From positions 4,650,001-4,714,000 of the forward strand of contig NZ_CP026029.1 in assembly GCF_023520895.1 (NCBI RefSeq): a DNA stretch of 64,000 nt. Direction: 5' to 3'. Shown piece by piece: positions 27,076 to 36,270 of the stretch (positions within the stretch are counted from its first letter, which is position 1; every line of letters begins with the position of its first letter). Origin of the DNA: Paenibacillus sp. PK3_47. GTDB lineage: Bacteria > Bacillota > Bacilli > Paenibacillales > Paenibacillaceae. The notes under the pieces are model-generated. The model saw only the letters and a list, made by a program, of their open reading frames with translations, did no database searches and was not told the origin of the DNA. The translations under genes were made by a program, and so were the position numbers.

Positions 27076-28344
27076 GTGTCAAATAATAGTCAAAGTCTGC
27101 ACCGGCTGGCAGAGATAGATATCTCGGCCGCCGGTCCGAGATGCAAAATGCTGATAGGCGATCTGGACGGTGACGGCAGGGCCGAGCTGCTGCTGGTCCA
27201 GCCGGATAACCGCCAGGATGTACGGTATATTCCGCATCAAGTGCAATGCCTGACCGCTTTTAATCTGGAGGGGGAGCTGCTGTGGCAGACCGGCAAGCCG
27301 GATGCCGGTGCGGGCAGCCAGGGCTCTGATTATCCGGCCCAGATTTTTGATATTGACGGTGACGGTGCACTTGAGGTGCTTTGTGTGATGGATGACAAGC
27401 TGCAGATTCTGGAGGGGGCGACGGGTAAAGTTAAATCCGTACATGAGCTGCCGGCCAAAGAGGCTCATGACTGCATCATTATTGCCAACTTGTCCGGCAG
27501 CGGCCGCCCTGGCGACATTATCCTTAAGGACCGCTACCACAAGCTGTGGGCACTAGACCGTAACTTCCAGCTGTTGTGGACACATGAGGGAAATGTCGGA
27601 CATTTTCCATGGGTGTACGATCTAGACGGGGACGGGCGAGATGAGGTCATGGCCGGTTATGATCTGCTGGATGCAGACGGCAAGCTGCTGTGGAGCTGTC
27701 ATGACCTTGAGGATCACGCCGATTGCCTCTGGGTTGGGGATGTGAACGGAGACGGGGTACCGGAACTGGTAATCGGCGGAAGCGTAACGGTCATGTATGA
27801 CCGCAATGGACAAGAGCTGTGGCGGTATGAAGGCTCTGTAGAATCGCAGCATCTGGCGCTCGGGCGTTTCCGTGAAGACCTGCCCGGTCTGCAGATTGCG
27901 GGCCTCGACCGTCTGGTCCGCGAGGATGACGGCAAGGGCCTCAAAGGCAAGGATGCCATGTTCCTGCTCGACCAGAACGGCCAGGAGCTGTGGAAGGAAG
28001 AACGCACAACAGACGGCTGGCTGACGATTGTTGAAGCTGTAAGCCGCTTCTGGAAGGGGGGACCGGACTACATTCTGGCTTACCGCCGGGGTGAAACTGT
28101 CCTTCCCGGACTATATGACGGCTATATGAACCTGGTTGCCCAGTTCGAAGAACAAGGTTACGCCGTGCACGGGGATCTGCTGGGTACCGGTACGGAACAG
28201 GTCATTATTTATACTGATGAGCTGGCGGCAGTCTATGCCGGGGAAAAGCTCCCGCTTACAGCTGCACATCCGGGGCAGCCGCTGCCGCAGCCTAAGCGGC
28301 TGTACAGCTCTACCCTGTACCCCGGCGGAGAGGTAACGGTATAA
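27076..28344 (+). CDS. Cytoplasmic FG-GAP/VCBS beta-propeller protein
   Basis: A 422-residue protein built from about seven blades. Repeated calcium-type loops DLDGDGRAE, DIDGDGALE, DLDGDGRDE and DVNGDGVPE are visible. Between them lie LLW/ELLWQ strands like those of PL11 rhamnogalacturonan lyases (YesW/YesX). It has no signal peptide. The start is GTG at 27076 after AAGGAGG. It may be a lyase-like or carbohydrate-binding protein for imported oligosaccharides. The fold is clear, the activity is not. Confidence 0.7.
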   Translation: MSNNSQSLHRLAEIDISAAGPRCKMLIGDLDGDGRAELLLVQPDNRQDVRYIPHQVQCLTAFNLEGELLWQTGKPDAGAGSQGSDYPAQIFDIDGDGALEVLCVMDDKLQILEGATGKVKSVHELPAKEAHDCIIIANLSGSGRPGDIILKDRYHKLWALDRNFQLLWTHEGNVGHFPWVYDLDGDGRDEVMAGYDLLDADGKLLWSCHDLEDHADCLWVGDVNGDGVPELVIGGSVTVMYDRNGQELWRYEGSVESQHLALGRFREDLPGLQIAGLDRLVREDDGKGLKGKDAMFLLDQNGQELWKEERTTDGWLTIVEAVSRFWKGGPDYILAYRRGETVLPGLYDGYMNLVAQFEEQGYAVHGDLLGTGTEQVIIYTDELAAVYAGEKLPLTAAHPGQPLPQPKRLYSSTLYPGGEVTV

Positions 28345-28441
28345 GAGCGGCAGAAGGTTAATAGGTGCTGCGATGCTGCCGGCTTTTTGCTCGTTTTAAG
28401 AGGCAGCAAGATGCAATATGAGGATTAATTGTCTGTAACAG

Positions 28442-28482
28442 GCCGCCTTCTAGCAGGTTTATCTGCTGAGAGGCGGTTTTTT
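28442..28482 (+). terminator. Intrinsic terminator after the pectin locus
   Basis: CCGCCTTCTAGCAG pairs imperfectly with CTGCTGAGAGGCGG, followed by a run of six T. It ends the operon with the propeller gene. Confidence 0.8.
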
Positions 28483-28493
28483 GTAACTATACT

Positions 28494-28748
28494 AATCAAG
28501 CGCATAAATACCTTTGAATCCGCATATTTGCGCCAGACGGCCCGAATCAAACGCATAAATACCATTGAATCCGCACATTTGCGTCAGACGGCCCGAATCA
28601 AGCGCATAAATACCTTTGAATCCGCACATCTGCGCCAGACGGCCCGAATCAAGCGCATAAATACCCTTGAATCCGCCCATTCGCACCAGACAGCTCAAAT
28701 CAAAGGCAAAAATGCCCTTGGCTCGCACATTGTCTCCAAACGCTCCCG
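28494..28748. repeat. Array F: five 51-bp units related to array B
   Basis: Units start at 28494, 28545, 28596, 28647 and 28698. The core AATCAAGCGCATAAATACC followed by TTTGAATCC and CCAGACGGCC is clearly related to array B (AATCAAAGGCACAAATACCC, CCAAACGGCC). The inner inverted repeat is weaker here. The array fills the space between the terminator and the end of the LysR gene. Confidence 0.9.
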
Positions 28749-28755
28749 CCCCACT

Positions 28756-29658
28756 CTAACCCAGCCTCCCAACCGTTTTACGGATGAACTCAATAAAACT
28801 GCGGATATGCGCGGCATAAATCGGCTCGTCCCGGTAGGCAAGGCAGATATACCGCCGGTTGGCGTAGCCTTCACCGGGAAGCGGCCGCCGGATCAGCTCA
28901 CCGGCAGCCGTTTCCTTAAGCACACTGCGGAGCGGGAGTACGCCGATGCCTGTATTGAATTTCAGCGTCTCTTTAATCGTCTCAATGGCACCGAGCTCCA
29001 TGACTGACTGAAATGCAAGTCCTATAAAGGCCGCCCATTCCTCGGCCAGCTGCCGGGAGGTGGAGCCTTGTTCATGCAGTAAAAAGGTCTCGCTCTGCAA
29101 AGCGTCAACGGTCAAATGCCGGACAGCGCCCAGCGGATGGCCGGGCTTCATGACAAGCTGCAGCTCATCCTCAATCAGCGGTACGATCTGCAGGCCTTTC
29201 TCCGGTTCATCCGGGAGAGAGACAACGGCCACATCGATTTCATGGTGCCTTAGCAGGGAAAGGATGGTTTCGGCTTTTTTTACCGTTAACACCAGATTCG
29301 TGTCTTCATGCTTTGCCCTGTAATCGGCCAGGTACGGAGGCAGGAAGTAGGTGGCCGGTGTGTAGCTTGCACCAAGCTTCAACCGGCTGCGGCCCTGGCC
29401 TGCTCTGGCTTTCATCCGTTCAGCGGCTTCTTCCATAAGCGCGGCCACCCGGCGGGCATAGGGCAGCAGCTCCTCAGCGGCCTCTGTACGGATCAGCTTT
29501 CTCGACTGCTTGCGGAACAGCGGCGTGCCCAGACTCTCCTCCAGCTTCCGCAGATGAAAACTTACGGTGGGCTGGGTAAGCTCCAGACTGTCGGCGGCCT
29601 CCTGCAGGGTCTCCCTGCGCATTACCTCCAAAAATACTTTTAGCTGCTGCATATTCAC
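28756..29658 (-). CDS. LysR-family transcriptional regulator
   Basis: A LysR regulator of about 300 residues. The N-terminal winged helix is clear (QEAADSLELTQPTVSFHLRKLEESLGTPLF) and is followed by a type-2 periplasmic-like effector domain. It is divergent from a ferric/phosphonate-type ABC operon and probably controls it. Several starts are possible (29667, 29664, 29658, 29652). The GTG at 29658 has the best spacing from GGGAG. The effector is unknown. Confidence 0.85.
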   Translation of the reverse strand: MNMQQLKVFLEVMRRETLQEAADSLELTQPTVSFHLRKLEESLGTPLFRKQSRKLIRTEAAEELLPYARRVAALMEEAAERMKARAGQGRSRLKLGASYTPATYFLPPYLADYRAKHEDTNLVLTVKKAETILSLLRHHEIDVAVVSLPDEPEKGLQIVPLIEDELQLVMKPGHPLGAVRHLTVDALQSETFLLHEQGSTSRQLAEEWAAFIGLAFQSVMELGAIETIKETLKFNTGIGVLPLRSVLKETAAGELIRRPLPGEGYANRRYICLAYRDEPIYAAHIRSFIEFIRKTVGRLG

Positions 29659-29682
29659 CTTCATCACTCCCTTGTGCTTAAA

Positions 29683-29700
29683 ATATAGAACTTATCTATT
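29683..29700. promoter_or_regulatory. Candidate LysR operator
   Basis: ATAG-N7-CTAT at 29685-29699 is a dyad of the T-N11-A type in the divergent promoter region between the LysR gene and the ABC operon. It is a candidate only, as the match is short. Confidence 0.4.
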
Positions 29701-29828
29701 AAACATTCAATATACATAGACATATTTAATTAAAACAAGCTTTCTGCTTAACGTTGCTTTTACATTAACTTGTTAAAGTTTGAAGTAACGCGAAGGCGAA
29801 ACTTATTTTCAAGGGGGATTCATTAATC

Positions 29829-30902
29829 GTGAAACATAATTGGCTTAAAACGGCGGGAATTACAGCGGGTGTAGTATCCATGTTGGCAGTGACAGCCTGC
29901 GGGGGCAATAACCAGAACAGTCCGGCCGCTGCTGCCGCAAATGACAACAGCCAGGCCGCTGAAGCAGCCGGCGGCGGGACCCTTACGGTGTATTTGAATG
30001 ATTTTGATGCGGTGATTGGCGAAATGTTCGAAAAAGAGACCGGCATCAAGCTCAACATCGTCTCCGGTAACGGCGCAGAAATTATGTCCCGCATTGAAGC
30101 CGAGCAGGGGAACCCGCAGTGGGATGTCGTGTGGATTGATGCAATGCCTTCCATTTACGGGCTGGATGCCAAGGGTCAGCTGCTGACCGGCTGGACGCCG
30201 GAGAATGTATCCGGACTGAAAGACAACTATGAATCGCTGATTCCCGAAGACGGCTCCTATTATCCGACCGGGGCACATGCAGCAGGAATCATCGTCTACA
30301 ATAAAAATAAAATTACCGGAGACAATATCCCGGCTTCCTGGGAGGATCTGAGCCGTACCGCCTACAACGGCAAGCTGGGAATGGCTGATCCGGCCATTGC
30401 CGCTCCGGCGTACCCGTTTGTTTCGGACTTTTTTGAAGGTAAAGGGATCGATGGCGGAAAGGAATATTTCGGTACTTTAATGGAGCAGGGGCTGAAGGTG
30501 TATCCGAAAAATCCTCAGGTGGTACAAGCACTGACTTCCGGCGAGATTGACATTGCCGCTCTGCAGGAATCGAATGCCTATTCGATGGTTTCCGCCGGCG
30601 AGCCGGTTGAACTGGTATGGCCTGAAGAAGGCGCTCCGGCATCTGTGCGTGTAGCGGCTATCCAGAAGGATACCGATAAGGCTGAGGCGGCAAAACAGTT
30701 CGTCAGCTTTCTGCTGGAGCCAAAAGTGCAGCAGGAGCTGGTGGACAGCGGTGATGAAAGCTACTTTGAACCCTCCGCAGAAGGCGTAAATCCCAAGACT
30801 GACCGGGCTGCAGAAGCTAAGCTGAACTTTACGGAAGCCGCGTGGGCAAGCGAGCATGAAGCTGAAATCAAGCAGTGGTTCGCAGACCAGGCTGTGCAGT
30901 AA
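29829..30902 (+). CDS. Lipoprotein solute-binding protein, ferric/2-aminoethylphosphonate type
   Basis: A 357-residue binding protein with a lipoprotein signal ending in VTAC and a family-1/FbpA-type fold (EKETGIKLNIVSGNGAEIMSR, WDVVWIDAMPS). It starts with GTG after AAGGGGG. The class covers iron(III), thiamine, polyamine and phosphonate binders, and sequence alone does not decide. No Fur box was seen upstream and a phosphoesterase ends the operon. A phosphorylated or phosphonate substrate is therefore as likely as iron. Confidence 0.8.
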   Translation: MKHNWLKTAGITAGVVSMLAVTACGGNNQNSPAAAAANDNSQAAEAAGGGTLTVYLNDFDAVIGEMFEKETGIKLNIVSGNGAEIMSRIEAEQGNPQWDVVWIDAMPSIYGLDAKGQLLTGWTPENVSGLKDNYESLIPEDGSYYPTGAHAAGIIVYNKNKITGDNIPASWEDLSRTAYNGKLGMADPAIAAPAYPFVSDFFEGKGIDGGKEYFGTLMEQGLKVYPKNPQVVQALTSGEIDIAALQESNAYSMVSAGEPVELVWPEEGAPASVRVAAIQKDTDKAEAAKQFVSFLLEPKVQQELVDSGDESYFEPSAEGVNPKTDRAAEAKLNFTEAAWASEHEAEIKQWFADQAVQ

Positions 30903-30908
30903 TCCGGC

Positions 30909-32594
30909 ATGCTGAAAGCTCTGAATGTCAACCGGCTGGGCTGGACGGTCAGCATCCTGCTAGCCATTCTTGTTCTTTTTCCTCTGGCAGCGGTCATCAT
31001 CCAGGTGCTGCTGCCGGGGGTGTTCTTCGGCAATTTGAACTTTGGGGATTTGTCGCTGCTGCTGGATGTGTTCCGGCGGCCACTGTGGCGGAAATCGCTG
31101 GAAAATTCACTGCTGCTGGGCATGGGTACAGCCTTCTTCGGCACGGCGCTGGGCACCATGCTGGCTGTCGTCCGTTCCCGCTGGAAGTTCGCCGGCGCTA
31201 CGGCGCTGGATGCAGCAGCCTGGGTCCTGTTCATTATGCCCTCGTTCATTCTGGCCCAGGGCTGGATCATGTTCTCGGCCGGAAACGGGCTGGCGGCTTC
31301 CCTGTTCGGCTGGCACTGGGTAAGCTCTGCCGTGTTCTCTCCTGCGGGACTGATTGCGGTGATGACCTTCAGCAAATTTCCGCTGGCTTATCTTGCGGTC
31401 CGGGCAGCGATGGAGTGGAAGATGGATATGCTGTCTCAGGCAGCCCGGCTGTGCGGAGCCCGTCCATGGCGGGTATGGAGCACGATTGAGATGCCGCTAC
31501 TGCTGCCTTCCATCTGTTCGGGAGCGCTGCTGGTCTTCATGGATACGATAGGCGATTTTGGCCTGCCGTCAGCGATTGCGGTGGTGTACCGTTTTCCGAC
31601 ACTGCCGTATTCCATCTATTCAGCCATCTATACGTCACCGATCCGGTTTGACATGGCCGGGGTGCTGTCGCTGTATCTGGTGCTGATCATCGCGCTGGCC
31701 ATAGCTGCCCAGTTCTATATTTTGCGCAGATCACGTTATGATATTTTGTCTGGCCGGGCCGTCAGAATGGTTCCCGAATCAGCCGGACGCTACAACTGGA
31801 CACTTAACGGCGCGGTAGTTCTGCTGCTTATCATAGTCATCGGAATTCCGATTGGCTCAAGTATAGTGATGTCCTTCCTGCAGGTACAGTCAGACGGCTT
31901 CGTAATGAGCAATCTGACGCTGCAGCATTATGCCCGGCTGTTCCGGCAAGGCGCAGATCTGTTTCCGGGTATGGGAAGGTCGCTGGCGATTGCAGCAGCC
32001 GCAGCCGTATTAGGGCTTATTATCGGGCTGGGCGCCGCTTTTGTGCTGTCATATTCCCGGTTCAGATTTAAAAAGGTGATTGAAGCCGCGACCCTCATCT
32101 CCTTTGCGGTTCCTGGAGTGGTGCTGGGCATCGGGTATATTTTTGTCTGGAACCAGAAATGGCTGGAGGATATCGGGCTGAGGCTGTACGGCAAGCCGGC
32201 TATTCTCGTGCTGGCGGCTATCGCCGGTGCAATTCCGGTCATTACACGGGTTATCACGGGTTCCATGGCCAAGGTTCCGGAGCATCTGCTTGATGCGGCA
32301 CAAATGCAGGGGGCATCCCTGGTCAGCCGGGTCAGACGGATTCTCATTCCGCTGATTAAGGGAGCGCTTGTATCCGGCGCACTGGCAGCCTTTGGCTCCT
32401 GTGTGTTTGACCTGGCGGTTAACTCGATTTTGTTCCCGCCCAACTTTGTAACCTTGCCGATTGTCATTGATGATGCGTTCGAAGACATGCAGTTTGGCTA
32501 CGCTTCAGCCGCAACGGTTACCGGGGGCGGAATCATTGTACTGATTCTGATCGTAATTGAATCGTTTTTTAAGAGGAAAGGGGCTACAGCATGA
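30909..32594 (+). CDS. Two-domain ABC permease, FbpB/PhnU-V-like fusion
   Basis: A 561-residue permease with two consecutive permease domains and about twelve membrane segments. The two EAA-type loops are SQAARLCGARPWRVWSTIEMP and LLDAAQMQGASLVSRVRRILIP. One chain thus provides the whole pore, as in FbpB/SfuB. It starts 6 bases after the binding-protein stop with a poor ribosome site, suggesting coupling. Its stop overlaps the ATPase start. Confidence 0.85.
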   Translation: MLKALNVNRLGWTVSILLAILVLFPLAAVIIQVLLPGVFFGNLNFGDLSLLLDVFRRPLWRKSLENSLLLGMGTAFFGTALGTMLAVVRSRWKFAGATALDAAAWVLFIMPSFILAQGWIMFSAGNGLAASLFGWHWVSSAVFSPAGLIAVMTFSKFPLAYLAVRAAMEWKMDMLSQAARLCGARPWRVWSTIEMPLLLPSICSGALLVFMDTIGDFGLPSAIAVVYRFPTLPYSIYSAIYTSPIRFDMAGVLSLYLVLIIALAIAAQFYILRRSRYDILSGRAVRMVPESAGRYNWTLNGAVVLLLIIVIGIPIGSSIVMSFLQVQSDGFVMSNLTLQHYARLFRQGADLFPGMGRSLAIAAAAAVLGLIIGLGAAFVLSYSRFRFKKVIEAATLISFAVPGVVLGIGYIFVWNQKWLEDIGLRLYGKPAILVLAAIAGAIPVITRVITGSMAKVPEHLLDAAQMQGASLVSRVRRILIPLIKGALVSGALAAFGSCVFDLAVNSILFPPNFVTLPIVIDDAFEDMQFGYASAATVTGGGIIVLILIVIESFFKRKGATA

Positions 32595-33706
32595 GACAGG
32601 CACAGAACGTCCGCAGTACGGGCAGCCCGCTGCTGGAAGTCAGAAATCTGCAGAAAAGCTACGGCGATTACCAGGCCTTGAACGGCCTCAATCTTACTCT
32701 GCAGGAAGGCGAAATCATCAGCGTGCTGGGCCCTTCCGGCTGCGGAAAGTCCACACTGCTGCAGCTCGTGGCCGGATTAAGCCGGCCGGATAGCGGAGAA
32801 ATTCTGCTGAACGGGGAGACCATTGCTTCATCAAAAAAAATGCTGGCTCCCGAAAAGCGGGGCTTCAACATGGTATTCCAGGATTATGCGCTGTGGCCGC
32901 ATATGAATGTGTTCGATAACGTAGCCTACGGCCTCAAGGAAAAGCGCCTGCCCGCAACTCTGATCAAAGAGAAGGTGGAGAATGCTCTAGCCCTGCTTCA
33001 TCTGGAGGGTTACGGGAAGCGGCTGCCGCCCCAGCTGTCCGGGGGACAGCAGCAGCGCGTGGCGATTGCCCGCGCACTTGTGACCGAACCGCGGCTGATG
33101 CTGCTGGATGAGCCGCTGTCCAATCTGGATATGCGCCTTAGAATAGAGATGCGGACGGAAATGTCCGTGCTGTTCCGCAGGCTGAAGATGAGCGTCTTCC
33201 ATGTCACCCATGACCCGGAAGAGGCGTTTGCAATGGCAGACAGGCTGCTCCTGATGCGCAGCGGGGCAATTGACCAGTTCGATACGCCGATGGCATGCTA
33301 TCACCGTCCTGCAAGCATTCAGGCGGCCTCCCTGCTCGGGGCCATCAATGTTCTCCAGGGTGATTTTGCCGGAACAGCAGAAGCTCCTGTGGTACATACT
33401 TCAACCGGACTGCTGAAGGGGACACTATGCGGAGCTTCAGGGAAGCTGACGGCCGGTAGCCGTGCTGAAGTGCGTTTCCGCCCGGAAGCGCTGGCGCTGC
33501 TGGACGAAGGCTCAGCTATGCCTGCTGACGCAAGTATTCTGAATGCCAGCGTCATCCACTGCACCTTTGAAGGAACGAAGTGGCGGATTCTGGCGGAAGC
33601 CGGCCCGAACGAGCCGCTGTTCCTGTTCAACGAGGAACCGCTGGAGCCAGGCAGCCCTATCCGGATGAAGCTGCCCCGTCATTCCGCTTATATGTATGAA
33701 GTCTAA
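32591..33706 (+). CDS. ABC transporter ATPase, FbpC/PotA-like
   Basis: A 371-residue ATPase. Walker A is GPSGCGKST, the Q-loop lies in MVFQDYALWPH, the signature is LSGGQQQR, Walker B is LMLLDEP and the H-loop is VFHVTHD. A C-terminal TOBE-like domain occupies about 120 residues. Such domains are found in iron, polyamine and phosphonate importers. The ATGA overlap with the permease shows one operon. Confidence 0.88.
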   Translation: MRQAQNVRSTGSPLLEVRNLQKSYGDYQALNGLNLTLQEGEIISVLGPSGCGKSTLLQLVAGLSRPDSGEILLNGETIASSKKMLAPEKRGFNMVFQDYALWPHMNVFDNVAYGLKEKRLPATLIKEKVENALALLHLEGYGKRLPPQLSGGQQQRVAIARALVTEPRLMLLDEPLSNLDMRLRIEMRTEMSVLFRRLKMSVFHVTHDPEEAFAMADRLLLMRSGAIDQFDTPMACYHRPASIQAASLLGAINVLQGDFAGTAEAPVVHTSTGLLKGTLCGASGKLTAGSRAEVRFRPEALALLDEGSAMPADASILNASVIHCTFEGTKWRILAEAGPNEPLFLFNEEPLEPGSPIRMKLPRHSAYMYEV

Positions 33707-33744
33707 ACCACGCAATGATTTTACCTTGAAAGGCCGTTGATATT

Positions 33745-34404
33745 TTGCATCATACATTAGACAACACTCACCGGCTGCTGGTCATTTCCGACATTCACGG
33801 ACATGCCGGAGGACTGCAGCTGCTGCTTGATGCTGCCGAATATAATCCCCGGACTGACCGCCTGGTTCTGGCGGGGGATTACATAGATGAAGACCGGCAA
33901 AGCTTTGAAACGCTGCATATGATCCGTAAGTTGACGGATGAAGGGGCAGTCGCCCTGCCCGGCAATATGGAGACCCGGTGGCTGAGCCATTCCGGTGAAG
34001 TAACCAGCAGGTGTGCAAGCCTGCGCAGCTGGCTGGAAGGTCTGCCTCCTTACTTTGAAGCAGACGGATATCTGTTTGTGCATGCCGGATTCCGCCCGGG
34101 TGTGCCGCTGACAGAACAGACGCTGCCGGACATGACAGAAATCCGCCAGGATTTCTGGGAAGCGGAGCTGCCAGCTTTTGCAGAGAAGGGCATTGTGTTC
34201 GGGCATACTCCGACATTCAAGATGGGGGGGACAGCAGGCGAAATCTGGAGAAGGCCGGGAAAAATCGGCATTGATACCGGAGCGAAGCACGGCTGCAGGC
34301 TGACGCTGCTTGATGTCCATAACCGGGTAGCCTATTCCTGCTCCACAGCATCCGGCAGGGGAAGCTATACAGACTTCCGTGCCGATCTGCTGGTGGAATG
34401 CTGA
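33745..34404 (+). CDS. Metallophosphoesterase with altered GNHE motif
   Basis: A 219-residue calcineurin-like phosphoesterase related to bacterial Ser/Thr phosphatase-type enzymes. Metal motifs DIHG, GDYIDE, HAGF and FGHTP are present. The usual GNHE reads GNME, so the catalytic/metal His is replaced by Met. That could alter metal use or activity. The start is TTG at 33745, about 38 bases after the ATPase. As the last gene of the ABC operon it may process the imported compound. Confidence 0.78.
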   Translation: MHHTLDNTHRLLVISDIHGHAGGLQLLLDAAEYNPRTDRLVLAGDYIDEDRQSFETLHMIRKLTDEGAVALPGNMETRWLSHSGEVTSRCASLRSWLEGLPPYFEADGYLFVHAGFRPGVPLTEQTLPDMTEIRQDFWEAELPAFAEKGIVFGHTPTFKMGGTAGEIWRRPGKIGIDTGAKHGCRLTLLDVHNRVAYSCSTASGRGSYTDFRADLLVEC

Positions 34405-34416
34405 GTGAAAGAAGAG

Positions 34417-34466
34417 GGAGGTTTCACACGCCTGAAATTACAGGCGAATGTGAAGCCTCCTTTTTT
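34417..34466 (+). terminator. Intrinsic terminator after the phosphoesterase
   Basis: GGAGGTTTCAC and an inner CGCCTG pair with CAGGCG and GTGAAGCCTCC, followed by six T. It separates this operon from the next. Confidence 0.9.
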
Positions 34467-34570
34467 GCTATCCCCGGATGTGGAGTCTCCGCATACAGAG
34501 CCTATAGAACCTGCTGCTCCCGCTGGCCTATATGTCATGCCTTGTTATGAGCTGCTGCAGCCATTTTTTA

Positions 34571-34599
34571 TTGACAGGGATAGGGGATTGATCCATAAT
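34571..34599 (+). promoter_or_regulatory. SigA-type promoter of the peptide-type ABC operon
   Basis: TTGACA at 34571-34576, a 17-bp spacer and CATAAT at 34594-34599. It lies about 50 bases before the binding-protein gene. Confidence 0.75.
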
Positions 34600-34647
34600 A
34601 CAATCCATACTAAACAGATATGATTTATTGGGAGGAGAGGGTCAGAG

Positions 34648-36270
34648 ATGTCACAATTTAAAGCATCCTTTAAGAAGTCCTTGGGGACAGGGTTATTAGC
34701 AGTTCTATTATTGGTGGTTATTGCCGGATGCTCCGGGGCCAATAATGAACCTGCTCCAACTGAAGGAGCTCAGGCAAACGCGGGTCAAACCGCAAATGAG
34801 AGCGCCAATACGGGCGGGCCTGCGGCGGCAGGAGGAACTTTCACCTACGGACGGCCAGCAGCCGTAACCTCGTTTGATCTGCATAATCAGATTACATCCA
34901 ACAATGCTTTTGCGATTGATAAAGTATTCGAATCCCTGGTCGCTTTTGACAGCAAGGGGGAAATCGTAGACTGGCTTGCTGCCTCGCATACGATTAGCGA
35001 AGACGGATTGACCTATACCTTTGTATTGCGTGACGGCCTGAAATTCTCTGACGGTACTGATGTGACTGCGGAGGATGCGGTATTCTCGCTTGAGCGGCAT
35101 TTGAAGGTCGGCGGCCCGCTGGCTATAGCAGCCAAGGTGGATTCCGTAACCGCACAGGATAACAAAACACTGGTAATTACGCTCCAGGAGCCGTATACAC
35201 CGTTTATCTCGGAGCTGTCCAACTTCTCAAACGGCATTATTCCGGACAATTTTGGCGGTGCAACTGAAGAGGAGTTTTTCAAAAAACCGGTAGGTACCGG
35301 CCCCTTTGTTATTGAAGCATGGGATCCGGCGGGTGACGTGACGTTCGTGAAGAACACCAGCTACTGGCAGGAAGGCAAACCGTCCATTGACAAGCTTGTA
35401 TATAAGCTGATTGAAGACGACAGCCAGGCGATCAACCAGCTGAAGGCGGGCGAAGTCCATGCTGTTGAAGCGCTGGCGCTGCAAAATGCCGAAGAGCTGA
35501 AGAATGGCGCGGATACAGCAGTAGTAACCAATGGAAGCTGGGTAACAGAGCAGTTGTTCTTCAATACGCTTGATGAGCATTTCAAGGATGTGCATGTCCG
35601 CCGGGCTCTGGCTTTGGCGCTTGACCGTGAAGGATTAACCAAGGCGCTGACCTTCGGCTATGCCCAGACTGCGAATTCTTTGCTGCCGACAACGATTCCT
35701 TATAATGCAAATGATACGATTAAGGCACTGGACTTTGATGTGGAAGCGGCCAAAGCAGAGCTGGCTAAATCCGCTTTCCCTGACGGCTTCTCAACCAAAC
35801 TGCTCGTCGCATCCGGCAACAGCACAAGAGCCCAGGAAGCGCAGATCATCCAGGCAGCGGGCCAGTCCATCGGCATCAACATTGAGATTGAATCGATCGA
35901 GCTGGCTACTTTCCGCGAACGGTTCTTTGCCTATGATTTTGCAGCGATGCTGAACAGCGGCCAGGCCGATTCTCCGGAAGCGAACTCGATTCTTGCCTTC
36001 CAGACCGATCCTGAAGGCTTCAGCAAATCCTACTGGACTCATTATACCAATGATGAAGTTACCAAGCTTCTGTATGAAGGACAAAAAACACCGGACGGTG
36101 ATGCCCGTGCCGGAATCTATACCAAGCTGCTGCAGACACTTGCTGATGAAGTGCCGTACATTCCGCTCTACTACCCGGATATTCTGATCGGTGCCCGCGC
36201 CTCAGTTGAAAATCTTGTCGTTCTTCCTAACGGCAGCGTCCGCTTCGAAGATGTACGTATCGGGCAATGA
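34648..36270 (+). CDS. Peptide/metallophore-type ABC binding lipoprotein (SBP family 5)
   Basis: A 540-residue binding protein with a lipoprotein signal ending in VIAGC and the SBP_bac_5 pattern (LKFSDGTDVTAEDAVFS, GTGPFVIEAWDP, VHVRRALALALDRE). Members bind di/oligopeptides, opines, nickel or metallophores. It is preceded by GGGAGGAGAGGG and heads a seven-gene operon with no gaps. Its length and the short partner ATPases are closer to the Nik/Cnt subgroup than to classic Opp. Confidence 0.86.
   Translation: MSQFKASFKKSLGTGLLAVLLLVVIAGCSGANNEPAPTEGAQANAGQTANESANTGGPAAAGGTFTYGRPAAVTSFDLHNQITSNNAFAIDKVFESLVAFDSKGEIVDWLAASHTISEDGLTYTFVLRDGLKFSDGTDVTAEDAVFSLERHLKVGGPLAIAAKVDSVTAQDNKTLVITLQEPYTPFISELSNFSNGIIPDNFGGATEEEFFKKPVGTGPFVIEAWDPAGDVTFVKNTSYWQEGKPSIDKLVYKLIEDDSQAINQLKAGEVHAVEALALQNAEELKNGADTAVVTNGSWVTEQLFFNTLDEHFKDVHVRRALALALDREGLTKALTFGYAQTANSLLPTTIPYNANDTIKALDFDVEAAKAELAKSAFPDGFSTKLLVASGNSTRAQEAQIIQAAGQSIGINIEIESIELATFRERFFAYDFAAMLNSGQADSPEANSILAFQTDPEGFSKSYWTHYTNDEVTKLLYEGQKTPDGDARAGIYTKLLQTLADEVPYIPLYYPDILIGARASVENLVVLPNGSVRFEDVRIGQ

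Noticed and set aside
28429..29007. Plus-strand open frame of 192 codons across array F and into the LysR gene
   Set aside because: It is made of the 51-bp units plus the antisense of the LysR coding region, with no ribosome site.
29668..29828. A Fur box before the ferric-type ABC operon
   Set aside because: I looked for a GATAATGATTATC-like dyad and found none; the AT-rich stretch fits only a weak LysR-type dyad.
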